Source: Hydrocarboniphaga effusa AP103
GTDB lineage: Bacteria > Pseudomonadota > Gammaproteobacteria > Nevskiales > Nevskiaceae
Reading direction: 5' to 3'
DNA: 64,000 bases
Assembly (NCBI RefSeq): GCF_000271305.1
Contig: NZ_AKGD01000002.1
Span: 1,054,001 to 1,118,000, forward strand
Below the pieces are notes generated by a model, which saw nothing but the letters and a program-made list of their open reading frames with translations, was not told where the DNA came from and did not search any database. Both the position numbers and the translations under genes were made by a program. Below are positions 54,798 to 63,932 of this stretch, piece after piece (within the stretch, counting starts at the first letter, position 1; each line of letters starts with the position of its first letter).

Positions 54798-55541
54798 TTG
54801 AAAGACCGCAGCAATTCGCCCCTGAAGCGGGGCCTGGGCCTGCTATGCCTGTTCGTCGGAACCGTGTGCTGGGCCGATGGCGGCGGCCGCGATCACGCCG
54901 CTTACCCGGTGATTCCGGAGCCGATGGTGTTCGACATGATGAGGCCGCTCGGCGCGGCCCGAGGCGAGACGGAGATCAACGCGCTCGGCACGGTCCCGCT
55001 GTCGGGCGAATCTCGCGAGATCGCCTGGGCCCCGGAGATCGAATACGCCTTCGCCGACGGCTACGCCATCGAGTTCGAGCTGCCGTTCGGCAATTCGCAA
55101 CTGCTCGAATACAAGCTCGGCCTGCAGGCCGCGTTCGGCACCTTCGATGGCGGCCGTTCCGCGCATGGCGTGCAGTATCTGGGCATTTACGAGCGCGATG
55201 GCGGCGACTACCTGAGCAGCCTCATCTACATGCTCGGGCATCGCTACGGCGGCGGCTGGAGCAGCATGAGCATGATCGGCCTCGGCGACATCGGCGGGCT
55301 CAGCGCGCGGGCTCGCAACGATGTGATCCTCAACCATTCCACGTTCTGGTCCACCGACCAGACCACGCTGGGCCTCGAGGTCAATTACCGCGACGGCGAG
55401 CACGAGAGCGTGCTGCTGATGCCGCAGCTGCACCGCAAGCTGCCGGCCTCGTTCAACCTGCAGGCCGGCGTGGGCAGCGAAAAGCGGCGCGGCGACTCGT
55501 TCCGCCCCCAGATCGGCCTGCGCCTGGTTCGCGAGCTTTGA
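54798..55541 (+). CDS. Exported envelope protein of unknown function, ECF-sigma target
   Basis: A 247-residue protein with a signal peptide (KRGLGLLCLFVGTVCWA, cleavage before DGG) and an alternating beta-strand pattern (EIEYAFADGYAIEFELPFGN, QTTLGLEVNYRDGEHESVLL, IGLRLVREL at the end), suggesting a beta-barrel or beta-sandwich in the outer membrane or periplasm. I do not recognise a named family; it resembles small transporter-like barrel proteins. The start is uncertain: TTG 54798 gives a normal signal peptide, TTG 54774 is also possible, and there is no early ATG. It is preceded by an ECF-type promoter identical in core to that of the sigma gene downstream, so it belongs to that stress regulon. 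Confidence 0.65.
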   Translation: MKDRSNSPLKRGLGLLCLFVGTVCWADGGGRDHAAYPVIPEPMVFDMMRPLGAARGETEINALGTVPLSGESREIAWAPEIEYAFADGYAIEFELPFGNSQLLEYKLGLQAAFGTFDGGRSAHGVQYLGIYERDGGDYLSSLIYMLGHRYGGGWSSMSMIGLGDIGGLSARARNDVILNHSTFWSTDQTTLGLEVNYRDGEHESVLLMPQLHRKLPASFNLQAGVGSEKRRGDSFRPQIGLRLVREL

Positions 55542-55558
55542 CGCCGTGCGCGGGCGAT

Positions 55559-55586
55559 GGAATAAATCCGCCCTCGCATGCGTATA
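55559..55586 (+). promoter_or_regulatory. ECF-sigma promoter, copy 2 (sigma gene, autoregulation)
   Basis: GGAATAAA (55559-55566), 13-nt spacer, GCGTATA (55580-55586). The expected transcription start, 6-7 nt further on, falls at or next to the sigma ATG at 55593, so the message may be leaderless. An upstream ATG at 55578 lies inside the -10 and cannot be used from this promoter. Confidence 0.75.
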
Positions 55587-55592
55587 GCTCCC

Positions 55593-56123
55593 ATGTCGGA
55601 TTCCCTGTTCGCCCACATCGCCGAAGACCTCGCCGCCATGCGGCGCTACGCGCGCTCGCTGTGCGCGGACGCGAGCCGGGCCGACGACGTGGTGCAGGAT
55701 GCGCTGCTCAAGGCGATCGAGAAGCGCACGAGTTTCGATGCGCAGCGTTCGCGTCGCTCGTGGCTGCTCGCGATCGTGCACAACGTCTTCGTCTCGGGGC
55801 TGCGTCGCCAGCAGGCCGAGGCGCAGCGTGACCAGCGCTTCGCCGAATCGCTGATCGAGCGGATGCAGGTGGAGCCCGAGCAGCGCGGCCGCCTGGCCGA
55901 GGTGGCGCGCAGTTTCGCCGCGCTGCCCGAGGCGCAGCGCGAGGTGCTGCATCTGGTGGCGGTCGAAGGGCTCAGCTACCAGCAGGCGGCCGAGGTGCTC
56001 GGCGTGCCGATCGGCACCGTCATGTCGAGGCTCAGCCGGGCGCGGGCGGCCATGCGGACACTCGATACGCCAGAGCGTTGCGCCTCGCTGCGCATCGTCG
56101 GAGGAGGACGACACGATGACTGA
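55593..56123 (+). CDS. ECF-family RNA polymerase sigma factor
   Basis: A 176-residue alternative sigma factor. Region 2 covers about 5-70 (ARSLCADASRADDVVQDALL, then SRRSWLLAIVHNVFVSGLRR), and region 4 about 105-155 with LPEAQREVLHLVAVEGLSYQ followed by QAAEVLGVPIGTVMSRLSRA, a typical HTH. No extra SnoaL domain. The stop overlaps the following anti-sigma gene by 8 bp. It probably directs its own promoter and that of the upstream envelope-protein gene, which share GGAATAAA-N13-GCGTATA. Start 55593 is preferred to 55578 because the latter lies inside the promoter. Confidence 0.9.
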   Translation: MSDSLFAHIAEDLAAMRRYARSLCADASRADDVVQDALLKAIEKRTSFDAQRSRRSWLLAIVHNVFVSGLRRQQAEAQRDQRFAESLIERMQVEPEQRGRLAEVARSFAALPEAQREVLHLVAVEGLSYQQAAEVLGVPIGTVMSRLSRARAAMRTLDTPERCASLRIVGGGRHDD

Positions 56124-56841
56124 TCCGATCACGCCGGCCGAGCTCGACGCCTACGTCGACGGCCAGCTCGATCTCGAGCGGCGCTTCGCGGTGGAACATC
56201 ATCTGGCGGCGCATCCCGAGCTCGCGGCGCGGGTCATGACGGACCTCGGCACGCGCAGCGGCCTGCAGCTGCTGCACCAGGGCCTGGCGCCGGCGCGCGC
56301 CGAGATCGCCGGGCTCGCGCAACGCCTGCAGGCTCCGCGGCGGCGACGCCTGTTCGGGCCCGCCGCGATGGCCGCGGCGTTCGGCTTCGTCGCGATCTCG
56401 GCGCTGCTGCTGAGCCGATCGTACGCGCCACCCGATTACGTCATCGATGCGGAAATCTCGCATCGCGCGGCGATGCTGCGCGCGACCATGGATTCGCAGC
56501 TCGAAAGCCCGGGCTTCGATGCCGAAGAGATCCTCAAGGCCACGCAGATCAGCATGCCCTCGCTGCCCGAAGGCTGGCACGTCACCGACGTTCAGCTGTT
56601 TCCGAGCCAGCGCGGACTCGCCTTGCTGATCGCGGTCAAGACCTCGGCCGGCCAGCCGTTGTCGATCTTCGCGTTGCGCCAGCGCAGCCGCGCGCCGGCG
56701 CGCCCGGATGCGGTGCGCGAAGGCACGTACTCGGTGGCTTACTGGAGCGAGAACGGCATGTCGTACGCGCTGACCGGCGACGACGAGCCGAGCGCGATCG
56801 ATGCCACCGCAGAGGCGCTCGCGGAGCTGTGGAAATCCTGA
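56116..56841 (+). CDS. Membrane anti-sigma factor
   Basis: A 241-residue protein. The N-terminal about 45 residues (PAELDAYVDGQLDLERRFAV then EHHLAAHPELAARV) match the anti-sigma domain without the zinc HxxxCxxC motif (there is an HH but no Cys pair). One transmembrane helix (AAMAAAFGFVAISALLL, about 90-107) is followed by a periplasmic domain (about 110-241, with ISMPSLPEGWHVTDVQLFPS). It overlaps the sigma gene by 8 bp and should hold that sigma at the membrane until an envelope or redox signal arrives. Proteins of this shape accompany ECF factors that respond to oxidative stress; the signal here is unknown. Confidence 0.85.
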   Translation: MTDPITPAELDAYVDGQLDLERRFAVEHHLAAHPELAARVMTDLGTRSGLQLLHQGLAPARAEIAGLAQRLQAPRRRRLFGPAAMAAAFGFVAISALLLSRSYAPPDYVIDAEISHRAAMLRATMDSQLESPGFDAEEILKATQISMPSLPEGWHVTDVQLFPSQRGLALLIAVKTSAGQPLSIFALRQRSRAPARPDAVREGTYSVAYWSENGMSYALTGDDEPSAIDATAEALAELWKS

Positions 56842-56994
56842 CGGAACGTCGATCGGGCGGCGGTGCTCGGCAGTTTGCCCGCACAGGCGTTCACCCGCGC
56901 GTGCATACCCGTACGCTCCGGCTTCTGCGCTCCGTCCTCATGCGACCCGCGTGCGCTCGCGACGCTTGATCGGCGTGTCGTTGCGGCGGCCCGG

Positions 56995-59900
56995 TCAAGG
57001 CTCCTGACTCACCAGCCGGCTCATGAGCGCGCGCAAGGCGGCGGGCTTCACGGGCTTGGGCAGCAGCGCGAAGCCGTGCTCCTGCGCGTCCTTGCGTGCC
57101 TGCTGGGTGTGGTCCGCCGTGAGCACGATGCCCGGCACCGAGCGCCGCCAAGCCTGGCGCAGGCGTTCGGCGACCGCGACGCCACTGACGTCCGCGTCGA
57201 GGTGATAGTCGACGAGCATCAGCTCCGGTACGCGATCCGCGCCGACGTCGCGCGCGCCGGCTTCATCGGTCGAGGCGATCACGTCGCAACCCCAGCTCTG
57301 CAGCAGCGCGACGAGCCCAGCGAGCACCGCCGGTTCGTTGTCGATGCACAGGATCAGGCGACCGGCGAGCGCATGGCCCGAAGGTGCGGGCCGCACGGGC
57401 GCGGAGCGCAGGCGCGAGCGCGTGCCGAGCGGCACCGTCAACGCGAACACGCTGCCGCGACCGGGCCACGATCGCAGGCCGATCGGATGGTCGAGCATGC
57501 GGGCGATGCGATCGACGATCGCCAGGCCCAGGCCCATGCCGCGCTCGCCGCGCGCGTCCTGTGCCTGCAGGCGGCGGAATTCCTCGAAGATCACCTGTTG
57601 CTGTTCGGCTGCGATGCCCGGTCCGGTGTCCCAGACCTCGATGCGCAGATGACCGTTGCCGATGCGCCGGCAACCCAGCAGCAAGCGGCCGCTCACGGTG
57701 TAGCGCAAGGCGTTGGACAGCAAGTTCTGGACGATGCGTCGCAAGAAGCGCGGATCGCTCTCGATCACCGCGCTGCTGCGCCGGTAGCGAAAGCGCAGGC
57801 CACTCTTGGCCGCGAGCGCGCGGAACTCGGCGGCGAGCGGATCGAGCACGTCGGCGACGACGAAATGCTCGCGTCTCGGCGCTTGCGAGCGGGCATCGAG
57901 GCGCGACATGTCGAGCAGGCCCGAGAGCAGGGTTTCGGCCGCAGACAGCGAATCCTCGGCTTGCTTGACCAGCGCGCTCTGCGGCTCGGCGAGCGCTGCG
58001 CGGTCGATCGCCGACGTGAACAGGCGCGCCGCGTTGAGCGGCTGCACCAGATCGTGCGAAGCCGAGGCCAGAAAGCGCGTCTTGGCCTCATCGGCCTGTT
58101 CGGCCGCGCGCTTGGCGGCTGCGAGCTGGGCGTTGAGCGCGGTCAGTTCGGCGGTACGTTCGGCGACGCGCGATTCGAGCGTTTCGTTGATCTCGCGCAG
58201 GGCGTCTTCGTTGCGCTTGTAGTCGCTGACGTCGGAGTAGCTCGTCACGAATCCGCCGCCCGGCATCGGGTTGCCGCGAATCTCGATGACCATGCCGTTG
58301 GGTAGCTCGCGCTGGTGCATGTAGTCATTGCCGCGGCGCATGTGATCGAGCCGGCGCGCGATCGCTTCGTGCGTGGCTTCTCCGCCGCTGAGCAGCCCGC
58401 GCTCGGCGTTGTGGCGCATCACCTCTTCGATCGGCCGGCCCACCGTGATCAGTTCGGGCGGGTACTCGAACAGATCGAGATAGCGCTGGTTCCAGGCCAC
58501 CAGGCGCAGGTCGGCGTCGACCACCGATACGCCCTGCGCGAGATGTTCGAGTGTCGCGCGCATGAGCTCGCGGTTGAACTGGATGACATGCGAGGTCTCG
58601 TCGAGCAGGCGCACCACGTCTTCGATCTGCATGTCGCGTCCGCGCAGCGTCGAAGCGAGCACCAGGCGCGCGGACGAGCTGCCGACCGCGCTCGCGAGCA
58701 GGTGCTCGACGTAGCGCGCCTGCGCGGGCTCGATGCGCGCATCGAGTTGCAGCACGCGGCCCGATCGCGCGCCGTACTCGGCGATGTAGCCGCGTGCACG
58801 CTCGGCGCCGAAGAAGCGTTCGAGCAGGGTCTGCAGATCGCCGACGGTGGCGTTCGAGCGCGGCGGCACGATCGGCAGATCGGGCTGCTGGTTCTCGTCT
58901 TCGAGAAAGCGCGAGGTACTCAGGCGGTCACGCAGGCCGGGCGTGGATGCAAGCGAAACGACGACGAAGACCAGCAGGTGAAGTGCGAGGCTGACGAGCG
59001 TTCCATGCGTGATCAGATCGAGCCCGTCGAGCCCGAACATCGCCACCGGGCGCAGCCAGCCGATGCCGAGCGGCCCTTCGCCGAGCAAGGCGATGCCCAG
59101 CGGTGAACCCTGCATGACGGTCGGCAGCAGCAGCACGTAGCACCAGCTCGCGAATCCGGCGACGAGCCCGGCGATGGCCCCTTCGTAGGTCGAGCGCCGC
59201 CAGTAGAGGCCGGCGACGAGCGCGGGCAGAAAATGCAGCACGGCCGAGAACGACAGCAGGCCGATCGACGCGAGCGAACCCGGTCCCGTGAACAGCCGGT
59301 AGTACAGGTAGGCGAGCATCAGCAGGGCGACGATGGTCGCGCGGCGGATGGTTTTGACGATGCGCGAAAGATCAGTGCGCCCGGCCAGGCCCAGGCGTTG
59401 CCAGCTCAGCAGCAAGGGCATCGCGACTTCGTTGCAGATCATCGTCGACAAGGCGACGCTCGAGACGATGACCATGCTGGTTCCGGCCGAGAAACCGCCC
59501 AGATACGCGATCAGCGCGAGCCACGGATGGCCTTGCGAAAGTGGCAGCGCGAGCACGTAGGCATCGGTCGGCGTGGGGCTCGGAAGGTAGTGGACGCCGG
59601 CGGCCATGATCGGCATCACGAGCACGCTGATCAGACCCAGATAGAGCGGGAACATCCAGCGTGCGGTGCGCAGGTCGGCGGTACCGGCGTTCTCGACGAC
59701 GGTGACATGAAATTGCCGTGGCAGACACAGCGCGGCAGCCCCCGCGAGCAAGGTCTGCGTCGCGAAACCGAGCTGCCAGTCGGCCTGTTGCAGCGATTCC
59801 GAAACCTGCGGCAGCGCCAGCGCCTGCGCATACGCATCGCCGATTCCGTCGAAAAGGCCGTAGCAGGCGTAAAGGCCGACGGCGATGAACGCGAGCAGCT

Positions 59901-60525
59901 TGCAGATCGATTCGAACGCGATCGCCAGCATCATGCCGTGATGGTTCTCGGTCGACAGTACGTGCCGAGTGCCGAACAAAATCGCGAACAATGCGAGCAG
60001 GAACGAGATCAGCAGGGCGTTGCCGTCCGCGCGTCCGGCCGGTGCCGGGCCGACGAGCACGTCGAAGCTGAAAGCCACCGCCTTGATCTGCAGTGCGATG
60101 TAGGGCAGCACGCCGAACACCGCGATCAAGGTGACGAGCATCGCGAGCTTCTGATGGCGCCCATAGCGGGCGCCGATGAAGTCGGCGATCGAGGTGATGT
60201 TGTGGCGCTTGCTGATCGCAACGATGCGACGAAGCATGGTGTAACCGAATACGAACAGCAGCGCGGGGCCGAGGTAGATCGGCAGGAAATCCCAGCCGCT
60301 GGTGGCCGCGCGGCCGGCCGCGCCGTAGAAGGTCCACGAGGTGCAGTAGACCCCCAGGCCCAGAGCGTAGACCCAGTGCTTGCGCACCGGCTTGCCGAGC
60401 CTGCGCGCCCTGCGGTCGCCGTAGAAGGCGATGCCGAACAGCAGGGCGACGTAGGTCGCCGAGGTCAGAAATAGCAGCCAACTGGGGAGCAAGGGGGGTC
60501 CTGGTTTTATCCGGCTCGCGGGCAT
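56995..60525 (-). CDS. crbS: CrbS-like hybrid sensor kinase with SLC5 transporter domain
   Basis: A 1176-residue protein. Residues about 12-540 form a 12-13-helix sodium/solute symporter (SLC5) domain (WTFYGAAGRAATSGWDFLPI, NITSIADFIGARYGRHQKLA, LGGFSAGTSMVIVSSVALST). A linker, a PAS domain (about 660-760, ATLEHLAQGVSVVDADLRLV), a coiled coil, DHp with His in LASASHDLVQPLNAARLF, HATPase (NLLSNALRYTVSGRLLLGCR, DTGPGIA, GMGLGLAIV) and a C-terminal receiver (CIDNEPAVLA, Asp in LMLVDYHL, Lys in LLPKPVKP) follow. This is the CrbS layout, controlling acetate use with the LuxR-type regulator CrbR, which is not in the window. It is divergent from DUF485-actP. Start 60525 is tentative (weak RBS). Confidence 0.9.
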   Translation of the reverse strand: MPASRIKPGPPLLPSWLLFLTSATYVALLFGIAFYGDRRARRLGKPVRKHWVYALGLGVYCTSWTFYGAAGRAATSGWDFLPIYLGPALLFVFGYTMLRRIVAISKRHNITSIADFIGARYGRHQKLAMLVTLIAVFGVLPYIALQIKAVAFSFDVLVGPAPAGRADGNALLISFLLALFAILFGTRHVLSTENHHGMMLAIAFESICKLLAFIAVGLYACYGLFDGIGDAYAQALALPQVSESLQQADWQLGFATQTLLAGAAALCLPRQFHVTVVENAGTADLRTARWMFPLYLGLISVLVMPIMAAGVHYLPSPTPTDAYVLALPLSQGHPWLALIAYLGGFSAGTSMVIVSSVALSTMICNEVAMPLLLSWQRLGLAGRTDLSRIVKTIRRATIVALLMLAYLYYRLFTGPGSLASIGLLSFSAVLHFLPALVAGLYWRRSTYEGAIAGLVAGFASWCYVLLLPTVMQGSPLGIALLGEGPLGIGWLRPVAMFGLDGLDLITHGTLVSLALHLLVFVVVSLASTPGLRDRLSTSRFLEDENQQPDLPIVPPRSNATVGDLQTLLERFFGAERARGYIAEYGARSGRVLQLDARIEPAQARYVEHLLASAVGSSSARLVLASTLRGRDMQIEDVVRLLDETSHVIQFNRELMRATLEHLAQGVSVVDADLRLVAWNQRYLDLFEYPPELITVGRPIEEVMRHNAERGLLSGGEATHEAIARRLDHMRRGNDYMHQRELPNGMVIEIRGNPMPGGGFVTSYSDVSDYKRNEDALREINETLESRVAERTAELTALNAQLAAAKRAAEQADEAKTRFLASASHDLVQPLNAARLFTSAIDRAALAEPQSALVKQAEDSLSAAETLLSGLLDMSRLDARSQAPRREHFVVADVLDPLAAEFRALAAKSGLRFRYRRSSAVIESDPRFLRRIVQNLLSNALRYTVSGRLLLGCRRIGNGHLRIEVWDTGPGIAAEQQQVIFEEFRRLQAQDARGERGMGLGLAIVDRIARMLDHPIGLRSWPGRGSVFALTVPLGTRSRLRSAPVRPAPSGHALAGRLILCIDNEPAVLAGLVALLQSWGCDVIASTDEAGARDVGADRVPELMLVDYHLDADVSGVAVAERLRQAWRRSVPGIVLTADHTQQARKDAQEHGFALLPKPVKPAALRALMSRLVSQEP

Positions 60526-60526
60526 T

Positions 60527-60570
60527 AGACCAAAGTCTTCATGCGGCACGACATTTTTAAGACCAACGTC
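60527..60570. promoter_or_regulatory. Two 11-bp direct repeats in the crbS/actP intergenic region
   Basis: AGACCAAAGTC (60527-60537) and AGACCAACGTC (60560-60570) differ at one base and are 33 bp apart, about three helical turns. Each contains GAC-N4-GTC dyad symmetry. Relative to a likely -10 (TATTCT, 60598-60603) they would lie near -80 and -45, a good layout for an activator such as CrbR acting on DUF485-actP. Site 1 abuts the crbS ATG. Confidence 0.5.
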
Positions 60571-60597
60571 GCATGGCCCCGGCTCGCGGGCCGCGCC

Positions 60598-60603
60598 TAT
60601 TCT
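60598..60603 (+). promoter_or_regulatory. Candidate -10 of the DUF485-actP operon
   Basis: TATTCT, 41 bp before the DUF485 ATG, matches TATAAT at 4 of 6 bases. The -35 region is GC-rich and poor, as expected for an activator-dependent promoter. Confidence 0.35.
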
Positions 60604-60643
60604 GGCTCGCATAGCAGTTCATAAGAACCGAGAGGAGAAAATC

Positions 60644-61003
60644 ATGAATGCCCCCGCAGCGCCCGTGGCCGACGTTCTCACGGCGGAAGAATCCGCCGCC
60701 CTGCCGCCCGATGTCCGCCGCATCTACCAAAGCCCGGCCTTCGCACGGCTGCGCGCCCGCCGTGGACGCTTCGCGATCGTGCTGACCGTGCTGATGTGCA
60801 CGATCTACTACGGCTTCATCCTGACTGTCGCGTTCGCGCCGAAGCTGCTCGCGATCAAGATCGACGACGTGATCACCATCGGCATGCCGGTCGGGCTCGG
60901 CGTGATCCTGTCGGCCATCGTGCTCACGGGCATCTACGTCTGGCGCGCCAACGGCGAGTTCGATCGCCTCGCGGCCGAAGCGCTCAAGGGGGCCAAGTCA
61001 TGA
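60644..61003 (+). CDS. DUF485 small membrane protein, ActP partner
   Basis: A 119-residue inner-membrane protein with two transmembrane helices (about 43-65 and 80-103: [20 protein letters not shown] and [20 protein letters not shown]). This is the DUF485/YjcH family, almost always directly before actP and presumed to assist the acetate permease. The preceding segment [20 protein letters not shown] is the typical family start. GAGAGGAG lies upstream. The stop overlaps the actP ATG by 4 bp (ATGA), so both are made together. Confidence 0.9.
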   Translation: MNAPAAPVADVLTAEESAALPPDVRRIYQSPAFARLRARRGRFAIVLTVLMCTIYYGFILTVAFAPKLLAIKIDDVITIGMPVGLGVILSAIVLTGIYVWRANGEFDRLAAEALKGAKS

Positions 61004-62658
61004 GCCGCCTTCGACTCTTGCTCGCGGGCCTCGTCGCACTGCTGATGCAGCAGCCGGCATTCGCCGCCGCGCTCGAAGGCCAGGCGCAGAAGCAGCCGCT
61101 CAACCTCACCGCCATCATCATGTTCTTCGCGTTCGTCGCGGCGACGCTCGGGATCACCTATTGGGCGGCACGGCGCACCAAGTCGCGCGCGGATTTCTAC
61201 ACCGCGGGCGGCGGCATCACGGGCTTTCAGAACGGTATGGCGATCGCGGGCGATTACATGTCTGCGGCTTCGTTCCTGGGCATTTCGGCGCTCGTGTTCG
61301 GCTCGGGCTTCGACGGGCTGATCTACTCGATCGGTTTCCTGGTCGGCTGGCCGGTGATCATGTTCATGATCGCCGAGCGCCTGCGCAATCTCGGCAAGTT
61401 CACCTTCGCCGACGTGGCGAGTTATCGGCTGCAGCAGAAGCCCATCCGCATGCTGTCCGCGGCCGGAACGCTGGTGGTGGTGTCGTTCTACCTGATCGCG
61501 CAGATGGTCGGCGCGGGCCAGCTCATCAAGCTGCTGTTCGGGCTCGACTACGACATCGCGGTCGTCATCGTCGGCGTGCTGATGATCGTCTACGTGACCT
61601 TCGGCGGCATGCTCGCGACCACCTGGGTGCAGATCATCAAGGCGATCCTGCTGCTCGGCGGCGCGAGCTTCATGGCCTTCATGGTGATGGCCAAGATGGG
61701 CTTCTCGTTCGACACGCTGTTCCGCAGCGCGGTGTCGGCGCACGCGGATGGCGAGGCGATCATGGCGCCCGGCAAGTTCGTCAAGGATCCGGTCTCGGCG
61801 GTGTCGCTGGGCCTCGCGCTGATGTTCGGCACCGCTGGCCTGCCGCACATCCTCATGCGCTTCTTCACGGTCAAGGACGCGGTCGAGGCACGCAAGAGCG
61901 TGCTCTACGCGACCGGCTTCATCGGCTACTTCTACATCCTGACCTTCATCATCGGCTTCGGCGCGATCGTGCTCGTCGGCACCAACGCGTTCTATCTCGA
62001 CGGTACCGGCCTGCGCGGCGGCAGCAACATGGCGGCCGTGCACCTGGCACATGCGGTCGGCGGCGATCTGTTCCTCGGTTTCATTTCGGCCGTGGCCTTC
62101 GCGACGATTCTCGCGGTGGTCGCCGGGCTCACACTGTCGGGGGCGGCGGCGGTCTCGCATGACCTGTACGCGAACGTGTTCAAGCGCGGCAAGGCCAACG
62201 ATGCCGAAGAATTGCGTGTCTCGCGCTACGCCACTATCGCGCTCGGCATTCTGGCGATCGGCCTGGGCATCGCGTTCGAGAAGCAGAACGTGGCCTTCAT
62301 GGTCGGCCTGGCGTTCGCGATCGCGGCGAGCGCGAACTTCCCGATCATCCTGCTGGCGATGCTCTGGCGCGGCCTGACCACGCGCGGCGCCCTGATCGGC
62401 GGCGGGCTCGGCCTGTTGACCGCGGTGATGCTCACGGTACTGAGCCCGGCGGTCTGGGTGAAGGTGCTTGGCAACGCCGAGGCGATCTTCCCGTACGACG
62501 CGCCCGCGCTGTTCTCGATGACGGTGGCCTTCGTCGGCTGCTGGCTGGGATCGATCAGCGACCGCAGCACGGCCGCGCGCACGGAAGCCCTGCGCTACGG
62601 CGAACAGCTGGTGCGCTCGGAAACGGGTTACGGAGCGACGGGGGCTTCGAGCCACTGA
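61000..62658 (+). CDS. actP: Cation/acetate symporter ActP
   Basis: A 552-residue SLC5-family permease that takes up acetate and other short carboxylates with sodium or protons. An N-terminal signal-like helix ([19 protein letters not shown]) is followed by 13 membrane helices. Family segments: [60 protein letters not shown] and [24 protein letters not shown] [17 protein letters not shown]. It is coupled to DUF485 and divergent from crbS, so this is an acetate-scavenging locus. The acs gene that usually accompanies it is not in the window. Confidence 0.93.
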   Translation: MSRLRLLLAGLVALLMQQPAFAAALEGQAQKQPLNLTAIIMFFAFVAATLGITYWAARRTKSRADFYTAGGGITGFQNGMAIAGDYMSAASFLGISALVFGSGFDGLIYSIGFLVGWPVIMFMIAERLRNLGKFTFADVASYRLQQKPIRMLSAAGTLVVVSFYLIAQMVGAGQLIKLLFGLDYDIAVVIVGVLMIVYVTFGGMLATTWVQIIKAILLLGGASFMAFMVMAKMGFSFDTLFRSAVSAHADGEAIMAPGKFVKDPVSAVSLGLALMFGTAGLPHILMRFFTVKDAVEARKSVLYATGFIGYFYILTFIIGFGAIVLVGTNAFYLDGTGLRGGSNMAAVHLAHAVGGDLFLGFISAVAFATILAVVAGLTLSGAAAVSHDLYANVFKRGKANDAEELRVSRYATIALGILAIGLGIAFEKQNVAFMVGLAFAIAASANFPIILLAMLWRGLTTRGALIGGGLGLLTAVMLTVLSPAVWVKVLGNAEAIFPYDAPALFSMTVAFVGCWLGSISDRSTAARTEALRYGEQLVRSETGYGATGASSH

Positions 62659-62838
62659 GTCCTGCGGCTGCCCGCCCGGCGACACTCTGTGATTCACGTC
62701 GGGTGACGATACCGCCCCGATCATGGTCGCGAGTCACAACCGCGTAGCGATTCGCTCCAGGAGCGGCGGCACTGAGATGCGAAAATCCATGATGATTCGA
62801 GCGGATCACCTCCGCTCGAATCGCCACCAAGGATTTCC

Positions 62839-63213
62839 ATGTTTCGTGCTGTCATCGCGTTGTTTGTCAGCGCCTGCCTGATCGGTTGTACCTCGATGAA
62901 GGCGGTCGAGGTGCCGGCTCCGGGTGCGCCGCAGATTTCCGTAGGCGACACCGTCCATGTGACGACCAAAACCAATACGGCCTACACGCTCCAGATCACG
63001 GAGATTTCGAACACGTTCATGGTGGGAAAGGATGACGCCGGCAGGCAATCCAAGATCGGATTCGATCAGATCAAGGCGTTGGAAGTGAAGAAGAGCGCTG
63101 CGGCAAAAACCGCAGGCGCAGGGCTTGGAGCCGGCGTGTTGGTCGCGGTGGTTCTCTTCGTCGTCGGAATCATCGCTTTCGGAAAAGCGATGGAATCGTC
63201 GGGCAAGAATTGA
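62839..63213 (+). CDS. Small lipoprotein of unknown function
   Basis: A 124-residue lipoprotein: signal peptide with lipobox LIGC (Cys17), a small beta-barrel-like middle (about 30-85: ISVGDTVHVTTKTNTAYTLQ and FDQIKALEVKK), then a Gly-rich hydrophobic segment (AGLGAGVLVAVVLFVVGIIA) that could insert into the membrane, and a short polar tail. No named family is recognised. It stands alone in 180 bp and 78 bp of non-coding flanks. The ATG lies after AAGGATTTCC. Confidence 0.75.
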   Translation: MFRAVIALFVSACLIGCTSMKAVEVPAPGAPQISVGDTVHVTTKTNTAYTLQITEISNTFMVGKDDAGRQSKIGFDQIKALEVKKSAAAKTAGAGLGAGVLVAVVLFVVGIIAFGKAMESSGKN

Positions 63214-63290
63214 GCTTGGTTTCCGCGTGTGCTGAAAGGTGCTCGATCTTCGTCGTCGAGCGGCCTATCCGACCTGCGTATTCGGTGAGT

Positions 63291-63932
63291 TCAATTCACC
63301 GGCAACAAGCTCAGTAGCCCGAGCCCAACCAGCAGCACGCCCATGCCGCGATCGATCCAGTGCGCCTGTTTTTGCAGGCGCTCGCGCAGGGCCTGGTGCC
63401 CAAGGCCCCAGGCGACCAGGCTGAACCAGAGCATCGTCGTTCCGGCCATCCAGGCGCCGAGGCCCAGGCGCAGGGCGATCGAGGTGTCGCGGGTGATGAC
63501 GGTGGAGCACAGGGCGACGAAGAACATCATCACCTTCGGGTTCAGCAGATTGGTCGCCAGGCCGATGCCGAAGCTGCGCGCCGAGCCCGGCACGGCCCCG
63601 GCGGCGCTGGGCTCGGCCGGCGGCGTCGGCCTGGCACGCAAGGCCGAGACGCCCATGTAGAGCAGGAAAGCCGCGCCGCCGTAGCGCAGCAGCTCCAGCA
63701 GCAGCGGAAAGCGCTCCACCACCCAGCCGAGCCCGAACATCGCCCAGGCGACATGGAACGCGATGCCGCTGCCGATGCCGAGCGCGGTCCAGACCCCGGT
63801 GCTGCGCCCATGCGCGAGCGTCTGCCGGGCCACCATCGCGAAGTCCGGCCCGGGCGAGCTGACCGCGAGCAGATGCGCCCCGGCGACGAGTGCGAACAAT
63901 GATTGCGGCGATTCGGACAAGGTCGCGCTCAT
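63291..63932 (-). CDS. LysE/RhtB-family amino-acid exporter
   Basis: A 213-residue inner-membrane protein with six predicted helices. The family signature is at the N-terminus (HLLAVSSPGPDFAMVARQTL, about 20-39, then GIGSGIAFHVAWAMFGL), and in the middle GIGLATNLLNPKVMMFFVAL. RhtB-type members export homoserine, threonine or related amino acids; the substrate here is unknown. Its ATG overlaps the stop of an upstream gene by 4 bp (ATGA), so it is the downstream member of an operon entering from the right edge. Confidence 0.88.
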   Translation of the reverse strand: MSATLSESPQSLFALVAGAHLLAVSSPGPDFAMVARQTLAHGRSTGVWTALGIGSGIAFHVAWAMFGLGWVVERFPLLLELLRYGGAAFLLYMGVSALRARPTPPAEPSAAGAVPGSARSFGIGLATNLLNPKVMMFFVALCSTVITRDTSIALRLGLGAWMAGTTMLWFSLVAWGLGHQALRERLQKQAHWIDRGMGVLLVGLGLLSLLPVN

